Source of the DNA: CAYUCY01 sp964443525
GTDB taxonomy: Bacteria; Pseudomonadota; Alphaproteobacteria; Caedimonadales; Caedimonadaceae
NCBI GenBank assembly: GCA_964443525.1
Contig: CAYUCY010000021.1
Coordinates: forward strand, 1 to 22,994
Length of the DNA: 22,994 bases
Direction: 5' to 3'
Part shown: piece by piece, positions 14,628 to 21,525 of the stretch
Layout of the letters: every line of letters begins with the position of its first letter
Position numbering within the stretch: position 1 is the stretch's first letter
The notes under the pieces: generated by a model
The model's input: only the letters and a program-made list of their open reading frames with translations
What the model was told of the DNA's origin: nothing
Databases searched by the model: none
Position numbers and translations under genes: made by a program

Positions 14628-16028
14628 GTGTCTTTTTTGCGTTTCGTTTCGATCATTTGCCTAGTTGTTTTGAGCTCTTCGGGGGCTTCCGAAGCTCAAG
14701 ACCAAAAGGTTATTCCTCAAACACGTGATGATCTTCAGTACAGTTTTGCGCCTTTGATCAAGAGAGTAGCGCCCGCTGTTGTTAATATTTTTGCCGTTCG
14801 AAAAAGCCAAACACACTCGCCGTCTCCCCTTGAGCAAGATCCCGTTTTCAAACATTTTTTCGGCGAAAGCGGACCGCAGGCTCGTCTCCAGAGATCGTTG
14901 GGATCGGGTGTCATCGTGCGGCCCGACGGTATTGTGATCACCAATTATCACGTTATCAGGAATGCCGATGCAATCAAGGTTGTCTTGTCGGATGGTCGGG
15001 AGTTTGAGGCAAAACTGTTGGTTCATGATAATCGGACGGATTTAGCAGCCCTCCGTTTGAATGCGCAAGGGGCGTCTCTTCCCTTCCTCGAGCTCAAGGA
15101 TTCCGATGAGCTTGAAGTTGGTGATATTGTGCTGGCTATCGGTAATCCCTTCGGTTTTGGACAGACGGTGACCTCGGGCATTGTCTCAGGTCTTGCCCGA
15201 AGTCAGCTTGGTGTTCATGATATTCGTTCTTTGATTCAAACGGATGCAGCGGTAAATCCAGGCAACTCTGGAGGCCCGCTCGTGACCATGGACGGGAAAG
15301 TCGTCGGTATTAACACCGCTATTTATTCGAACACAGGTGCTTCAATCGGGATTAGCTTTGCCGTGCCCTCGAACCTCGTGGTTCCGGTTCTAACCAGTAT
15401 TGAGACGGGCGGTAAAGTCGTTCGTCCTTGGATTGGAATCATGATGAAGAGTATTACGGCAAAAATGGCTAGTGACTATAAGTTGCCGGCTCCTACGGGT
15501 GTTCTTCTCACTCGTGTTTTTGATGATTCAACGGCAAAGAAGGCGGGACTCGAGGTCGGAGACATCCTCTTGAAAATTGATGGAGTTGAAATTAAAAACG
15601 AATCCTCGTATCGCTTTCGAATTGCGACTTCAAAAGTTGGAGAAGAAAAAGTTTTCACGATTTTGAGGCGTGGTGAAGAACGTGACATCCGTGTGAAACT
15701 TCAGGCCCCGCCTGATTTGAGTCAGGAAAAGAAGATTGAGATTTCGGGGCGGAATCCTTTGTCGGGATCCGTGGTAATGTCTTTGACTCCTTATATTGCC
15801 GCCGAGTATGCTTTGCCTTATCAGGATGAAGGCGGCGTTGTTGTGATCTCTGTTAGAAAAGGCACGTTGGCTGCTCAAAGCGGGCTGATCCCGGGAGACG
15901 TGATCGTAAGCGTCAATGACGAGCCTGTGGCATCTCTTGAAGATCTGATCAAGAAGCTTCGACGGTCAGGCGGACGATGGCAGTTGGCGATTAAGCGCGG
16001 GAGCCGCAAATTTGTCCAAGACTGGTAA
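14628..16028 (+). CDS. degP: Periplasmic serine protease of the HtrA/DegP (Do) family
   Basis: HtrA proteases degrade or refold misfolded envelope proteins. I choose GTG 14628: TTGGAG ends seven bases upstream, and the 466-residue product then starts with a clean signal peptide (MSFLRFVSIICLVVLSSSGA, cleavage probably near SEA-QD). The open frame reaches back to a TTG at 14592, which would add 12 residues before the signal. The chymotrypsin-like domain has the triad His108 (TNYHVI), Asp138 (NRTDLAAL) and Ser at about 214 (NPGNSGGPL), with AIGNPFGFGQTVTSGIVSG between. Two PDZ domains follow (about 260-350 and 370-460). DegP, DegQ and MucD-type members cannot be separated by eye. rarA starts inside its last codons. 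Confidence 0.93.
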   Translation: MSFLRFVSIICLVVLSSSGASEAQDQKVIPQTRDDLQYSFAPLIKRVAPAVVNIFAVRKSQTHSPSPLEQDPVFKHFFGESGPQARLQRSLGSGVIVRPDGIVITNYHVIRNADAIKVVLSDGREFEAKLLVHDNRTDLAALRLNAQGASLPFLELKDSDELEVGDIVLAIGNPFGFGQTVTSGIVSGLARSQLGVHDIRSLIQTDAAVNPGNSGGPLVTMDGKVVGINTAIYSNTGASIGISFAVPSNLVVPVLTSIETGGKVVRPWIGIMMKSITAKMASDYKLPAPTGVLLTRVFDDSTAKKAGLEVGDILLKIDGVEIKNESSYRFRIATSKVGEEKVFTILRRGEERDIRVKLQAPPDLSQEKKIEISGRNPLSGSVVMSLTPYIAAEYALPYQDEGGVVVISVRKGTLAAQSGLIPGDVIVSVNDEPVASLEDLIKKLRRSGGRWQLAIKRGSRKFVQDW

Positions 16029-17337
16029 CCTTTTCGATTCTCTTAAAAAGTCACCTCTGGCCGAGCAAATGCGTCCTAAATCGTTGGACGATGTCGTAGG
16101 TCAGGATCATCTCTTAAAAGAGAGATCTCCGCTGAGAGAGCTCTTGAAGGCAGGAACATTGCCTTCGATTATTTTTTGGGGTCCGCCGGGGTGCGGAAAG
16201 ACAACCCTTGCAAAGCTCCTTGCGAATCACACAAATCTCGCTTTTGAGCAAGTTTCTGCCATTGCCTCGGGGGTTGCAGATCTTAGAAAGATTTTTGAAA
16301 GAGCCGAAGCCCTTCATGAACAAGGACAGGGGACACTCCTTTTTGTTGATGAAATCCATCGTTTTAACAGGGCTCAACAAGACATTTTCTTGGGACATCT
16401 CGAAAGCGGTGTAATTACGCTGATCGGGGCTACGACGGAGAATCCTTCTTTTGAGTTGAATGGGGCACTTTTATCTCGCTGTCGAGTTCTGACGCTCAAG
16501 AGACTTTCGGAGGAGGATCTTGAGACCCTTCTTCTCAGATGTGAAAAAGGAATGGACAGACCCGTGCCTCTTACAATTGAGGCAAGGAAACTTTTGAAAC
16601 GTCTTGCCGATGGCGACGGGCGCGCCTTTTTGAACATGGTGGAGAGCCTCTTTTCTCAAGGGGATCAAAAACTTCTGGATGAGAATGCTCTTCTTACACT
16701 GATTCAACGACGGGCGCCTCTTTATGATAAGGCTCAAGAGGGCCACTATAATCTAATAAGCGCTTTTCATAAATCTTTGCGAGGTTCGGATGCGGATGCC
16801 TCCCTTTATTGGCTGGCCAGAATGCTTTTAGCGGGAGAAGATCCTCATTATCTTTTAAGACGTATGGTTCGTTTTGCTTCCGAAGATGTTGGCCTTGCAG
16901 ATCCTCAGGCCCTTATCCAGGTTCTTGCGGCACGGCAGGCCTATGATTTTTTGGGATCCCCCGAAGGAGAGTTAGCTCTTGTTCAGGCAACTCTTTATTT
17001 AGCAACGGCCCCGAAATCCAATGCAGCCTACCTAGCCCAAAAACGAGCCTTTAAAAGTGCTGAAGCTCACGGGTCTTTAATGCCGCCTAAACATATTTTA
17101 AACGCACCAACGAAACTTTTGTCTGAAGAAAGCTATGGAGAGGGGTACATTTACGATCACGATACGCCGGAGGGGTTTTCAGGTCAAAACTATTTTCCAG
17201 ATCAAATGAATCGCGAGACCTACTATAATCCCGTGGAGAGAGGATTTGAGCGCGAAATTCAAAAGCGTCTTCAGTATTGGAGCAAGCTTCGAAAGATGAA
17301 AAAAAAGACCGGAGCATTATGCTCCGGCCAAGTTTAA
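16012..17337 (+). CDS. rarA: Replication-associated recombination protein A (RarA/MgsA AAA+ ATPase)
   Basis: RarA is a clamp-loader-like ATPase that acts at stalled replication forks. The TTG start at 16012 lies 17 nt inside the protease gene and is supported by GGGAG ending 8 bases upstream; the first in-frame ATG would fall inside the conserved LAEQMRPKSLDDVVGQDHL. Residues 57-65 are Walker A (GPPGCGKTT), 109-114 Walker B (LLFVDE), 140-144 sensor 1 (ATTEN) and 155-158 the arginine-finger region (SRCR). The tetramerisation part follows, with EDVGLADPQAL and YLATAPKSNAAYLA. Length 441 is normal. The last residues (about KTGALCSGQV) are encoded by the inverted repeat of a minus-strand terminator. 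Confidence 0.95.
   Translation: MSKTGNLFDSLKKSPLAEQMRPKSLDDVVGQDHLLKERSPLRELLKAGTLPSIIFWGPPGCGKTTLAKLLANHTNLAFEQVSAIASGVADLRKIFERAEALHEQGQGTLLFVDEIHRFNRAQQDIFLGHLESGVITLIGATTENPSFELNGALLSRCRVLTLKRLSEEDLETLLLRCEKGMDRPVPLTIEARKLLKRLADGDGRAFLNMVESLFSQGDQKLLDENALLTLIQRRAPLYDKAQEGHYNLISAFHKSLRGSDADASLYWLARMLLAGEDPHYLLRRMVRFASEDVGLADPQALIQVLAARQAYDFLGSPEGELALVQATLYLATAPKSNAAYLAQKRAFKSAEAHGSLMPPKHILNAPTKLLSEESYGEGYIYDHDTPEGFSGQNYFPDQMNRETYYNPVERGFEREIQKRLQYWSKLRKMKKKTGALCSGQV
17299..17327 (-). terminator. Rho-independent terminator on the minus strand, inside the end of rarA
   Basis: A near-perfect palindrome at 17309-17327 (CCGGAGCAT, T, ATGCTCCGG) is followed on the minus strand by TC and eight Ts (17306-17299). 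On the plus strand no T run follows. It therefore stops leftward transcripts and overlaps the last codons of rarA. Confidence 0.85.
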
Positions 17338-17505
17338 CAGGGAGGCTTCACGTCTGGGAGACGTAGGACCGAAGAACATATGTCTTCGACCCCTTTTCGA
17401 GCGTTGCGCCCGAAAACTTTGAAATTCTTTAAGGACTTAATCACCCTTGCACTATTCATGTAGGAATTTTTGACCAAAAGGGGTAGCGCTTTTTTTGCAA
17501 CCCAC
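17300..17505 (-). ncRNA. Candidate structured RNA on the minus strand (approximate ends)
   Basis: Reading leftward there are four consecutive hairpins: 17394-17416 (10 bp, CAA loop), 17366-17392 (10 bp including T-G and G-T pairs), 17350-17364 (ACGTCT/AGACGT, CCC loop), and the terminator at 17299-17327. The wobble pairs of the first two exist only in the minus-strand RNA; on the plus strand they are A-C mismatches, which argues for minus-strand transcription. An upstream arm (17476-17484) can pair with 17389-17397 and would compete with the first two hairpins. The 5' end is a guess: AT-rich hexamers near 17510-17520 are poor promoter matches. It does not read as 6S, tmRNA, SRP or RNase P RNA. 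It also contains a 41-codon frame (17334-17459), so it could instead be a small mRNA or the 3' end of the transcript from 17702-20266. Confidence 0.45.
17334..17459 (-). CDS. Possible 41-residue basic protein (doubtful)
   Basis: An ATG at 17459 opens a 41-codon frame whose TAA lies 6 nt before the minus-strand terminator stem, a layout that fits a tiny gene. The product starts MNSARVIKSLKNFKVFGRN, is basic in its first half, and ends in VKPPC. There is no ribosome binding site before the ATG, the frame continues open upstream to 17522, and the sequence is full of hairpins. It resembles ribosomal protein bL36 only in size and the VIKSLK start; the rest does not match. RNA-level function is at least as likely. 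Confidence 0.15.
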   Translation of the reverse strand: MNSARVIKSLKNFKVFGRNARKGVEDICSSVLRLPDVKPPC

Positions 17506-17701
17506 CTTTGTATATAATGCATGGCAACGCCATTCCTGCCTGTAAGTCTTTGAAATATAAGGGATAAATTTTCAGTGAGTGTGTCTAAAATATTTTTTAT
17601 CAGCTCGAAAAATCTTTATTTTTTTCAGAGCCCGATTTTTCATTAGATTAGGACAGGGGATTTTCTCAAGGTTTTATGGGAGGCTTTTTTCAAGAAGATA
17701 T
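17338..17701. other. Intergenic region between rarA and the 854-residue gene (convergent)
   Basis: These 364 nt separate the rarA stop from the stop of the leftward gene. The left half holds the hairpin series described as a candidate RNA. A TATAAT is present on the plus strand at 17513-17518 but has only a T-run at the -35 position. The right half is AT-rich; ACAGGGG at 17653-17659 pairs with CCCCTGT at 17714-17720 in the coding end of the neighbour, with AGGCTT/AAGCCT (17681-17686, 17704-17709) nested inside. No convincing protein gene is seen on the plus strand. Confidence 0.6.
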
Positions 17702-20266
17702 TTAAGCCTGTCGCCCCTGTTCCATAAACTTAAGAAGGAAAGCAAGCCGGTCCTCTGTGGGGGGAGAGATTTTTCCATCTTCAATAAGTGTAATGTATTC
17801 TTGAATATCCTCTCTTATGAGGCGCCGGAGTTCTTCTTGATAAGTGCGCAGCCGATCTTCGGGGACTTCATTGCGGGTAAATTGCTTGACTTTGATGTTT
17901 TTTCCATCATTAAAAGTTACCGGATCAATGACTAAGCGCGCCTGAGGTCGGTCTAGGGAAATAAGCTTGTCACGGCGTGTTATTTTTCCCTTGCCGCTGA
18001 AATTTGAGTATTTTTCGATAAATCCAGCGGTATCGGAGGTCATCAAATCCAAGTATGAGGACATAGAAGGTCTTTCATATCCCTCTCTCTCCTTTGTCAG
18101 GATAGGCACCACATCAAAATTCGTTTTCTTTGTAGCGATTTTTCCTGTTTCCTCATTCACCCAGACGGGAATACCTTTCATCCACGAAGCAAAGGCAATA
18201 TCATCAATCGAGTGAACCCGATCATCGTCTCCTTCGAAATCTCCTTTCTTGATTTTTATCTCCATGAGATTCCCGCCTGTATTGCCCATATAACTTTCAT
18301 AAAGGTCCGTATACCGTTTTATTTTTCTTTGGAGTATTTCTTCGTCGGTATCGGGTGCCGAGAGTCTCTGAAGAAGGCCTTTAACAAGAGCTTCATTCGG
18401 ATTGCTGATGTTAAAGGAGTCAATAAAGTAGAACAGGGTGCATTCTGCCAAGAGGCCTGTGTTTCCAAATAAATTTAAATTAGTCGAGATGACGTGATCC
18501 CTGATAAAGCCGATTTTATCGGGCGCAAAATTAACGCCGAGGACACGTTTATCCGTATAAAGTTCCGTATTATTATCCTTAGCGTATTTTAAGGCCTCGC
18601 TTTCATAGTTTTCGAGAATATCGTCGACCGTTCGAACCGCATTCTTGGCCGTCTTGTCGCGCATGGGATTGGTAATGGCTAACTCTTGGATCGTTTCGAG
18701 AGATTTGACCTCTCTCAGCATATCGAGGTAAAGACGCAAGCTATTTCCATGTCCGTGGTACATCACATAGTAGTCAGGATCTGAAGCGGAACTGATAAGG
18801 ATCTGACGGACGAGTTCCGTTACTTCCTTATGGACAGCATTGAAGTCCGTATTGAGTGCAGCAATGATAGCATCACTTGCAATTCTGTTTTTCTTGAATT
18901 GATCTCTATGGATCTCACTAAGAAGTTCTCGAACGGCCCGTGAGACGGAAACCTCAAGATCTTTGTGAGGGAAGCGGTACTTCAAATAAGCGCCTGTCGG
19001 CGTCTCGTAAATCTGTTCTGAAATTTCATTCAAATCTTTTATTTTTAATGATTTTTCCTCATCTTTTTTTGGTGCAAATTTTTGCTTTAATTCTTTTAGC
19101 ATATCCAGATAAGCAACCGTTAACTCAGGTTTGGCAGTGGATTCCTCTTGTCCTGCTAAAGCTGCCGCTAGGGCTGGTTTTGTTTGAGGATTATCCGTTT
19201 CCAGTTTTGCGATGGTTTTGCTTGTTTCCGGAATAATATCAGGGGCCTTTTGAAGGCTTTTGGCAAACAGATTTTTTTCTTCTTCAGGAACGTGTCTGAG
19301 GCCCTTGATGGTATTTTCCAGCTCGGACCTAAACTGTTGCGCGGGTTTTTTACTTAGGATGCTTGCATAAAGATTGATTTCTTCCTGAGGAACTGGTTTA
19401 AGGGCATTCTTTGTTTCTTGAAGAGCTTTAAGAAAAGGATCTTCTCCTAAAGATTTTGCATACAAATTCGTTTCATGAGGGAGTACTTTTTGTAATTGAT
19501 CTTTTGATTTTTGGAGGGTGTTTTTTAAGGAAGAATCTTCTTTCCCTTTTTGCTCGCTCAGAGAATCTAGGATTGCTTGCTGTAGCGCAATGACATCATG
19601 TGCGAGGAGGTTGATAGCATTTTTTTGGGTTAGCTGGTTAAAACGAGTTACAATTTGTTGAATAGCTTGGTTCAGTTTTTCCTGTTCCCCTCGACTCAAT
19701 TCAGCCGAAGGCGGGGTCACTACTTTGAGAGGGGCGGGCTGGTAGTGCTGCGTCATTCGAGAAAAGGGTTCAAAGGTCGGGACTCTTTCAACGGCAACGG
19801 ATGCTTTTAATTTGGGAGCCGGGGTGAACAAGCTCCCGGCACCCAAAAGAGCTCCATAGGCCAAAGTTCCTGCGAGCTTGGTCCATGGGTTTTTGGGGGA
19901 CGCATCTGAATTAAACTCTTTAATCTTTTTTTCGAGCTTTTTCATAACATTCTTGTGATTTTTGCGATGTGCCTTGAGTGATTCTTCGACCAGGGTCGGT
20001 GTGTGTTCGATAAAATCTCGATGGAGATTTATCATGTCTTGATAGCGATTGAGGGATTCTTGGGCATAGGTTGTATGATGCTTTGCAATCTCATCAGGTT
20101 TCCCTGTTAAAAAAGCTTCCGAGAGATTTTGAAGATAATTTACCCTGCTCTGATAGGAGTCACGCATCAGCTCATAACTTTTTTTGAGCTTCTTCTTAAG
20201 ATGGTTGTGTTGATTTAAATTCAGATTTTTTTGAGCACTTTCAAAAAAAATATCAAAAGTATCCAT
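17702..20266 (-). CDS. Large protein of unknown function with a triple internal repeat (854 residues)
   Basis: I do not recognise this protein. I chose the ATG at 20266 (MDTFDIFFESAQ) because GAGG lies six bases upstream; a GTG four codons earlier overlaps that site. There is no signal peptide. Residues 1-120 are charged and helical, followed by a short hydrophobic stretch (about 131-148, AGTLAYGALLGAGSLF) and a Pro-rich linker. Residues 195-260 look coiled. Three degenerate repeats (about 260-356) share VPxExNL(Y/F)AxxL. The second half looks globular, with YYVMYHGHGN (about 499-508) and LNLFGNTGLLAECTLFYF (about 597-614). From memory, similar HG and LFGN...ECT motifs occur in uncharacterised proteins of amoeba-associated bacteria; this is unverified. 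It is convergent with rarA. A host-directed or effector role is conceivable but not shown. Confidence 0.85.
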   Translation of the reverse strand: MDTFDIFFESAQKNLNLNQHNHLKKKLKKSYELMRDSYQSRVNYLQNLSEAFLTGKPDEIAKHHTTYAQESLNRYQDMINLHRDFIEHTPTLVEESLKAHRKNHKNVMKKLEKKIKEFNSDASPKNPWTKLAGTLAYGALLGAGSLFTPAPKLKASVAVERVPTFEPFSRMTQHYQPAPLKVVTPPSAELSRGEQEKLNQAIQQIVTRFNQLTQKNAINLLAHDVIALQQAILDSLSEQKGKEDSSLKNTLQKSKDQLQKVLPHETNLYAKSLGEDPFLKALQETKNALKPVPQEEINLYASILSKKPAQQFRSELENTIKGLRHVPEEEKNLFAKSLQKAPDIIPETSKTIAKLETDNPQTKPALAAALAGQEESTAKPELTVAYLDMLKELKQKFAPKKDEEKSLKIKDLNEISEQIYETPTGAYLKYRFPHKDLEVSVSRAVRELLSEIHRDQFKKNRIASDAIIAALNTDFNAVHKEVTELVRQILISSASDPDYYVMYHGHGNSLRLYLDMLREVKSLETIQELAITNPMRDKTAKNAVRTVDDILENYESEALKYAKDNNTELYTDKRVLGVNFAPDKIGFIRDHVISTNLNLFGNTGLLAECTLFYFIDSFNISNPNEALVKGLLQRLSAPDTDEEILQRKIKRYTDLYESYMGNTGGNLMEIKIKKGDFEGDDDRVHSIDDIAFASWMKGIPVWVNEETGKIATKKTNFDVVPILTKEREGYERPSMSSYLDLMTSDTAGFIEKYSNFSGKGKITRRDKLISLDRPQARLVIDPVTFNDGKNIKVKQFTRNEVPEDRLRTYQEELRRLIREDIQEYITLIEDGKISPPTEDRLAFLLKFMEQGRQA

Positions 20267-20290
20267 AGAAAACCTCACCCGTATTTTAAT

Positions 20291-20314
20291 CTAAAATTCT
20301 CATTTTAATTTTAG
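20291..20314. repeat. 8-bp perfect inverted repeat upstream of the 854-residue gene
   Basis: CTAAAATT at 20291-20298 and AATTTTAG at 20307-20314 are perfect inverted copies separated by 8 nt. They lie 25-48 nt upstream of the ATG at 20266, where an operator or a leader hairpin would sit. In AT-rich DNA a chance origin is possible. Confidence 0.35.
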
Positions 20315-20464
20315 ACAGATAAGATTAATAAAGAGTAAAGTGTTATAAGTTTTATTTAATTTAAATATTAATAAATATTTTTCATTTTTATATAGTAGTT
20401 TTTGAAATAATCCATCTTTATTAGGTTTCGGTATGTTATTTGGGGGCGGTGAATCAAGGGAAAC

Positions 20465-20508
20465 GATTCCAGATCACTTCGCGTAACGTTCCCCGTGATG
20501 ACATGACA
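20465..20508. repeat. Probable dispersed palindromic repeat of the bacterial intergenic type
   Basis: Read on the minus strand the segment contains TGTCATCACGGGGAACG followed by CGAAGTGATCTGGAATC. This resembles the widespread intergenic element of the form TGTCATTGCGAGGA...CGAAGCAATCCAG. Where the common form has ATTGC/GCAAT arms, here ATCAC (20473-20477) and GTGAT (20495-20499) still pair. The resemblance is from memory and unverified. Confidence 0.4.
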
Positions 20509-20586
20509 TCTCAAAAACAGCATATTTTTGATTACAAGACCGGCAAGCTCCAGATTCCTTGCTTGGCGGATGCGAGTTTTGAGCTG

Positions 20587-20610
20587 GGGGAGCTTCCCCA
20601 TTTTTCTTCT
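20587..20610 (+). terminator. Weak Rho-independent terminator-like hairpin
   Basis: GGGGA (20587-20591) pairs with TCCCC (20595-20599) around a GCT loop, followed by a pyrimidine tract (ATTTTTCTTCTTCTTT). The stem is short. No upstream plus-strand gene needs it, so it may end a small transcript or be chance. Confidence 0.3.
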
Positions 20611-20617
20611 TCTTTAA

Positions 20618-20645
20618 TTGTGGTTTTCTGATATGGTTCTATAAA
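20618..20645 (+). promoter_or_regulatory. Possible promoter of the 276-residue exported protein
   Basis: TTGTGG at 20618-20623 and TATAAA at 20640-20645 are separated by 16 nt. The -10 matches 5 of 6 bases, the -35 only 3. The site lies about 40 nt before the start codon and just after the terminator-like hairpin, which fits a new transcription unit. Confidence 0.4.
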
Positions 20646-20685
20646 ACAATAATGAAAACAACGATTTGCTGAAAAGGGAGGCATG

Positions 20686-21516
20686 ATGCGGCTGTTTATC
20701 GTTCTTTTTATCCTGTTCGGATTTCCTGTTGTTTTTGCAGAAAAAAAAGATCTCTATCTGGGGGTCGAAAAACCATCATATCTTGCTCAAGAGCAGGAGG
20801 TGGAACACTCTTCCTCTTGGAAGAAGGGGTTAGCAGCGGCCTCTCGGGCCTTGAACAAGAGCGTCTTTGAGGAGGGTTCAGTTTGGGATACCCTCTTTTT
20901 GGAAAAACGGCCGAAACTGAAAAAAGCACTTGAGGAATTTTTAGAAAATAAGAGAGGGATGTCCGTCAAAGACTTAGATTTGACGGGCCTAAGCCCTGAA
21001 AAAATTCATGAAACTCTCGTGAATAAAGGGTTTATACATGTGAGAGAACCGTTGAAAGCCGGACTGTCAAAAGGGAAAGTCAGATATTGGCGGCGAGACG
21101 GCACGTACAGTTTTGATAGACAAGGACAAGATCTGATTCCCCACGATATTTACGTCCATCCCGACGGGGAGGTTGTTCGTATCAAACCCGAGGGAATTCC
21201 GAATCCGAAACATCCCCGGCCGGCTCCTGCCTATAGCAAAAGTGTTCTTTTAAGCCTAGAGCAAAAATACCACTATCGATTAGCGAAAAAAATACCTAAA
21301 ATAACCTACCGAAACGAAGCCTTTAAAGTGGGTTTGAAAGGGCATCCTGTCCCGAAGGGGCCTAATCGCCAATTCGGGCTACGGTTACTTTATTCGAAAG
21401 AGATGCTTGAGAAAAATAAAGATCTGACACAAGAGCAGAGAGGGTGGATTGACGGCATTATGCAAGCCGGACACCTGCCCCTTCCTTCAGATTTTTTCCA
21501 CTGTAAAAAAGGTTAA
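20686..21516 (+). CDS. Exported protein of unknown function with a DIYVHPDG...RIKPEG motif
   Basis: Two ATGs are adjacent (20683 and 20686); GGGAGG ends at 20681, so the second has the better spacing. The 276-residue product has a clear Sec signal (MRLFIVLFILFGFPVVFA, then EKKDLYLG), so it is exported. The mature N-terminal part is charged and helical. The second half contains YWRRDGTYSF, DLIPHDIYVHPDGEVVRIKP and later YRNEAFKV, GHPVPKGP, and WIDGIMQAGHLPLP. From memory this succession resembles a conserved C-terminal domain found in unstudied proteins of intracellular bacteria, possibly toxin-like; this is unverified. It is convergent with the 355-residue gene, 9 nt apart, with no terminator between. 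No catalytic function can be assigned. Confidence 0.8.
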   Translation: MRLFIVLFILFGFPVVFAEKKDLYLGVEKPSYLAQEQEVEHSSSWKKGLAAASRALNKSVFEEGSVWDTLFLEKRPKLKKALEEFLENKRGMSVKDLDLTGLSPEKIHETLVNKGFIHVREPLKAGLSKGKVRYWRRDGTYSFDRQGQDLIPHDIYVHPDGEVVRIKPEGIPNPKHPRPAPAYSKSVLLSLEQKYHYRLAKKIPKITYRNEAFKVGLKGHPVPKGPNRQFGLRLLYSKEMLEKNKDLTQEQRGWIDGIMQAGHLPLPSDFFHCKKG

Positions 21517-21525
21517 AGGAAACGT

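Larger units (their letters stand above)
20267..20685. other. AT-rich divergent intergenic region
   Basis: This 419-nt gap separates the leftward 854-residue gene from the rightward 276-residue gene and must hold both promoters. It contains an 8-bp inverted repeat (20291-20314), a very AT-rich stretch (about 20315-20400), a probable dispersed repeat (20465-20508), a small hairpin with a T-rich tail (20587-20610) and a possible promoter (20618-20645). A 63-codon frame at 20440-20631 starts with TTG, runs through the repeat and hairpin, and is not convincing as a gene. Confidence 0.6.

Noticed and set aside
17300..17520. 6S RNA or tmRNA
   Set aside because: The 5' and 3' ends do not form the rod-like closing stem of 6S, and no tag-peptide frame or tRNA-like end is visible.
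17334..17522. rpmJ (bL36) on the minus strand
   Set aside because: Only the size and VIKSLK are reminiscent; the Cys/His pattern and the basic C-terminus of bL36 are missing.
17579..17935. 118-codon plus-strand frame
   Set aside because: Mostly antisense to the 854-residue gene, with T-run-derived Phe-rich composition and no ribosome binding site.
20267..20278. GTG start four codons upstream for the 854-residue protein
   Set aside because: It coincides with the GAGG ribosome binding site of the ATG at 20266.
20368..20601. 77-codon minus-strand frame in the same gap
   Set aside because: It reads through the dispersed repeat; the C-terminal part is AT-rich noise.
20440..20631. 63-codon plus-strand frame in the divergent gap
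   Set aside because: TTG start, low-quality sequence, and it runs through a dispersed repeat and a terminator-like hairpin.
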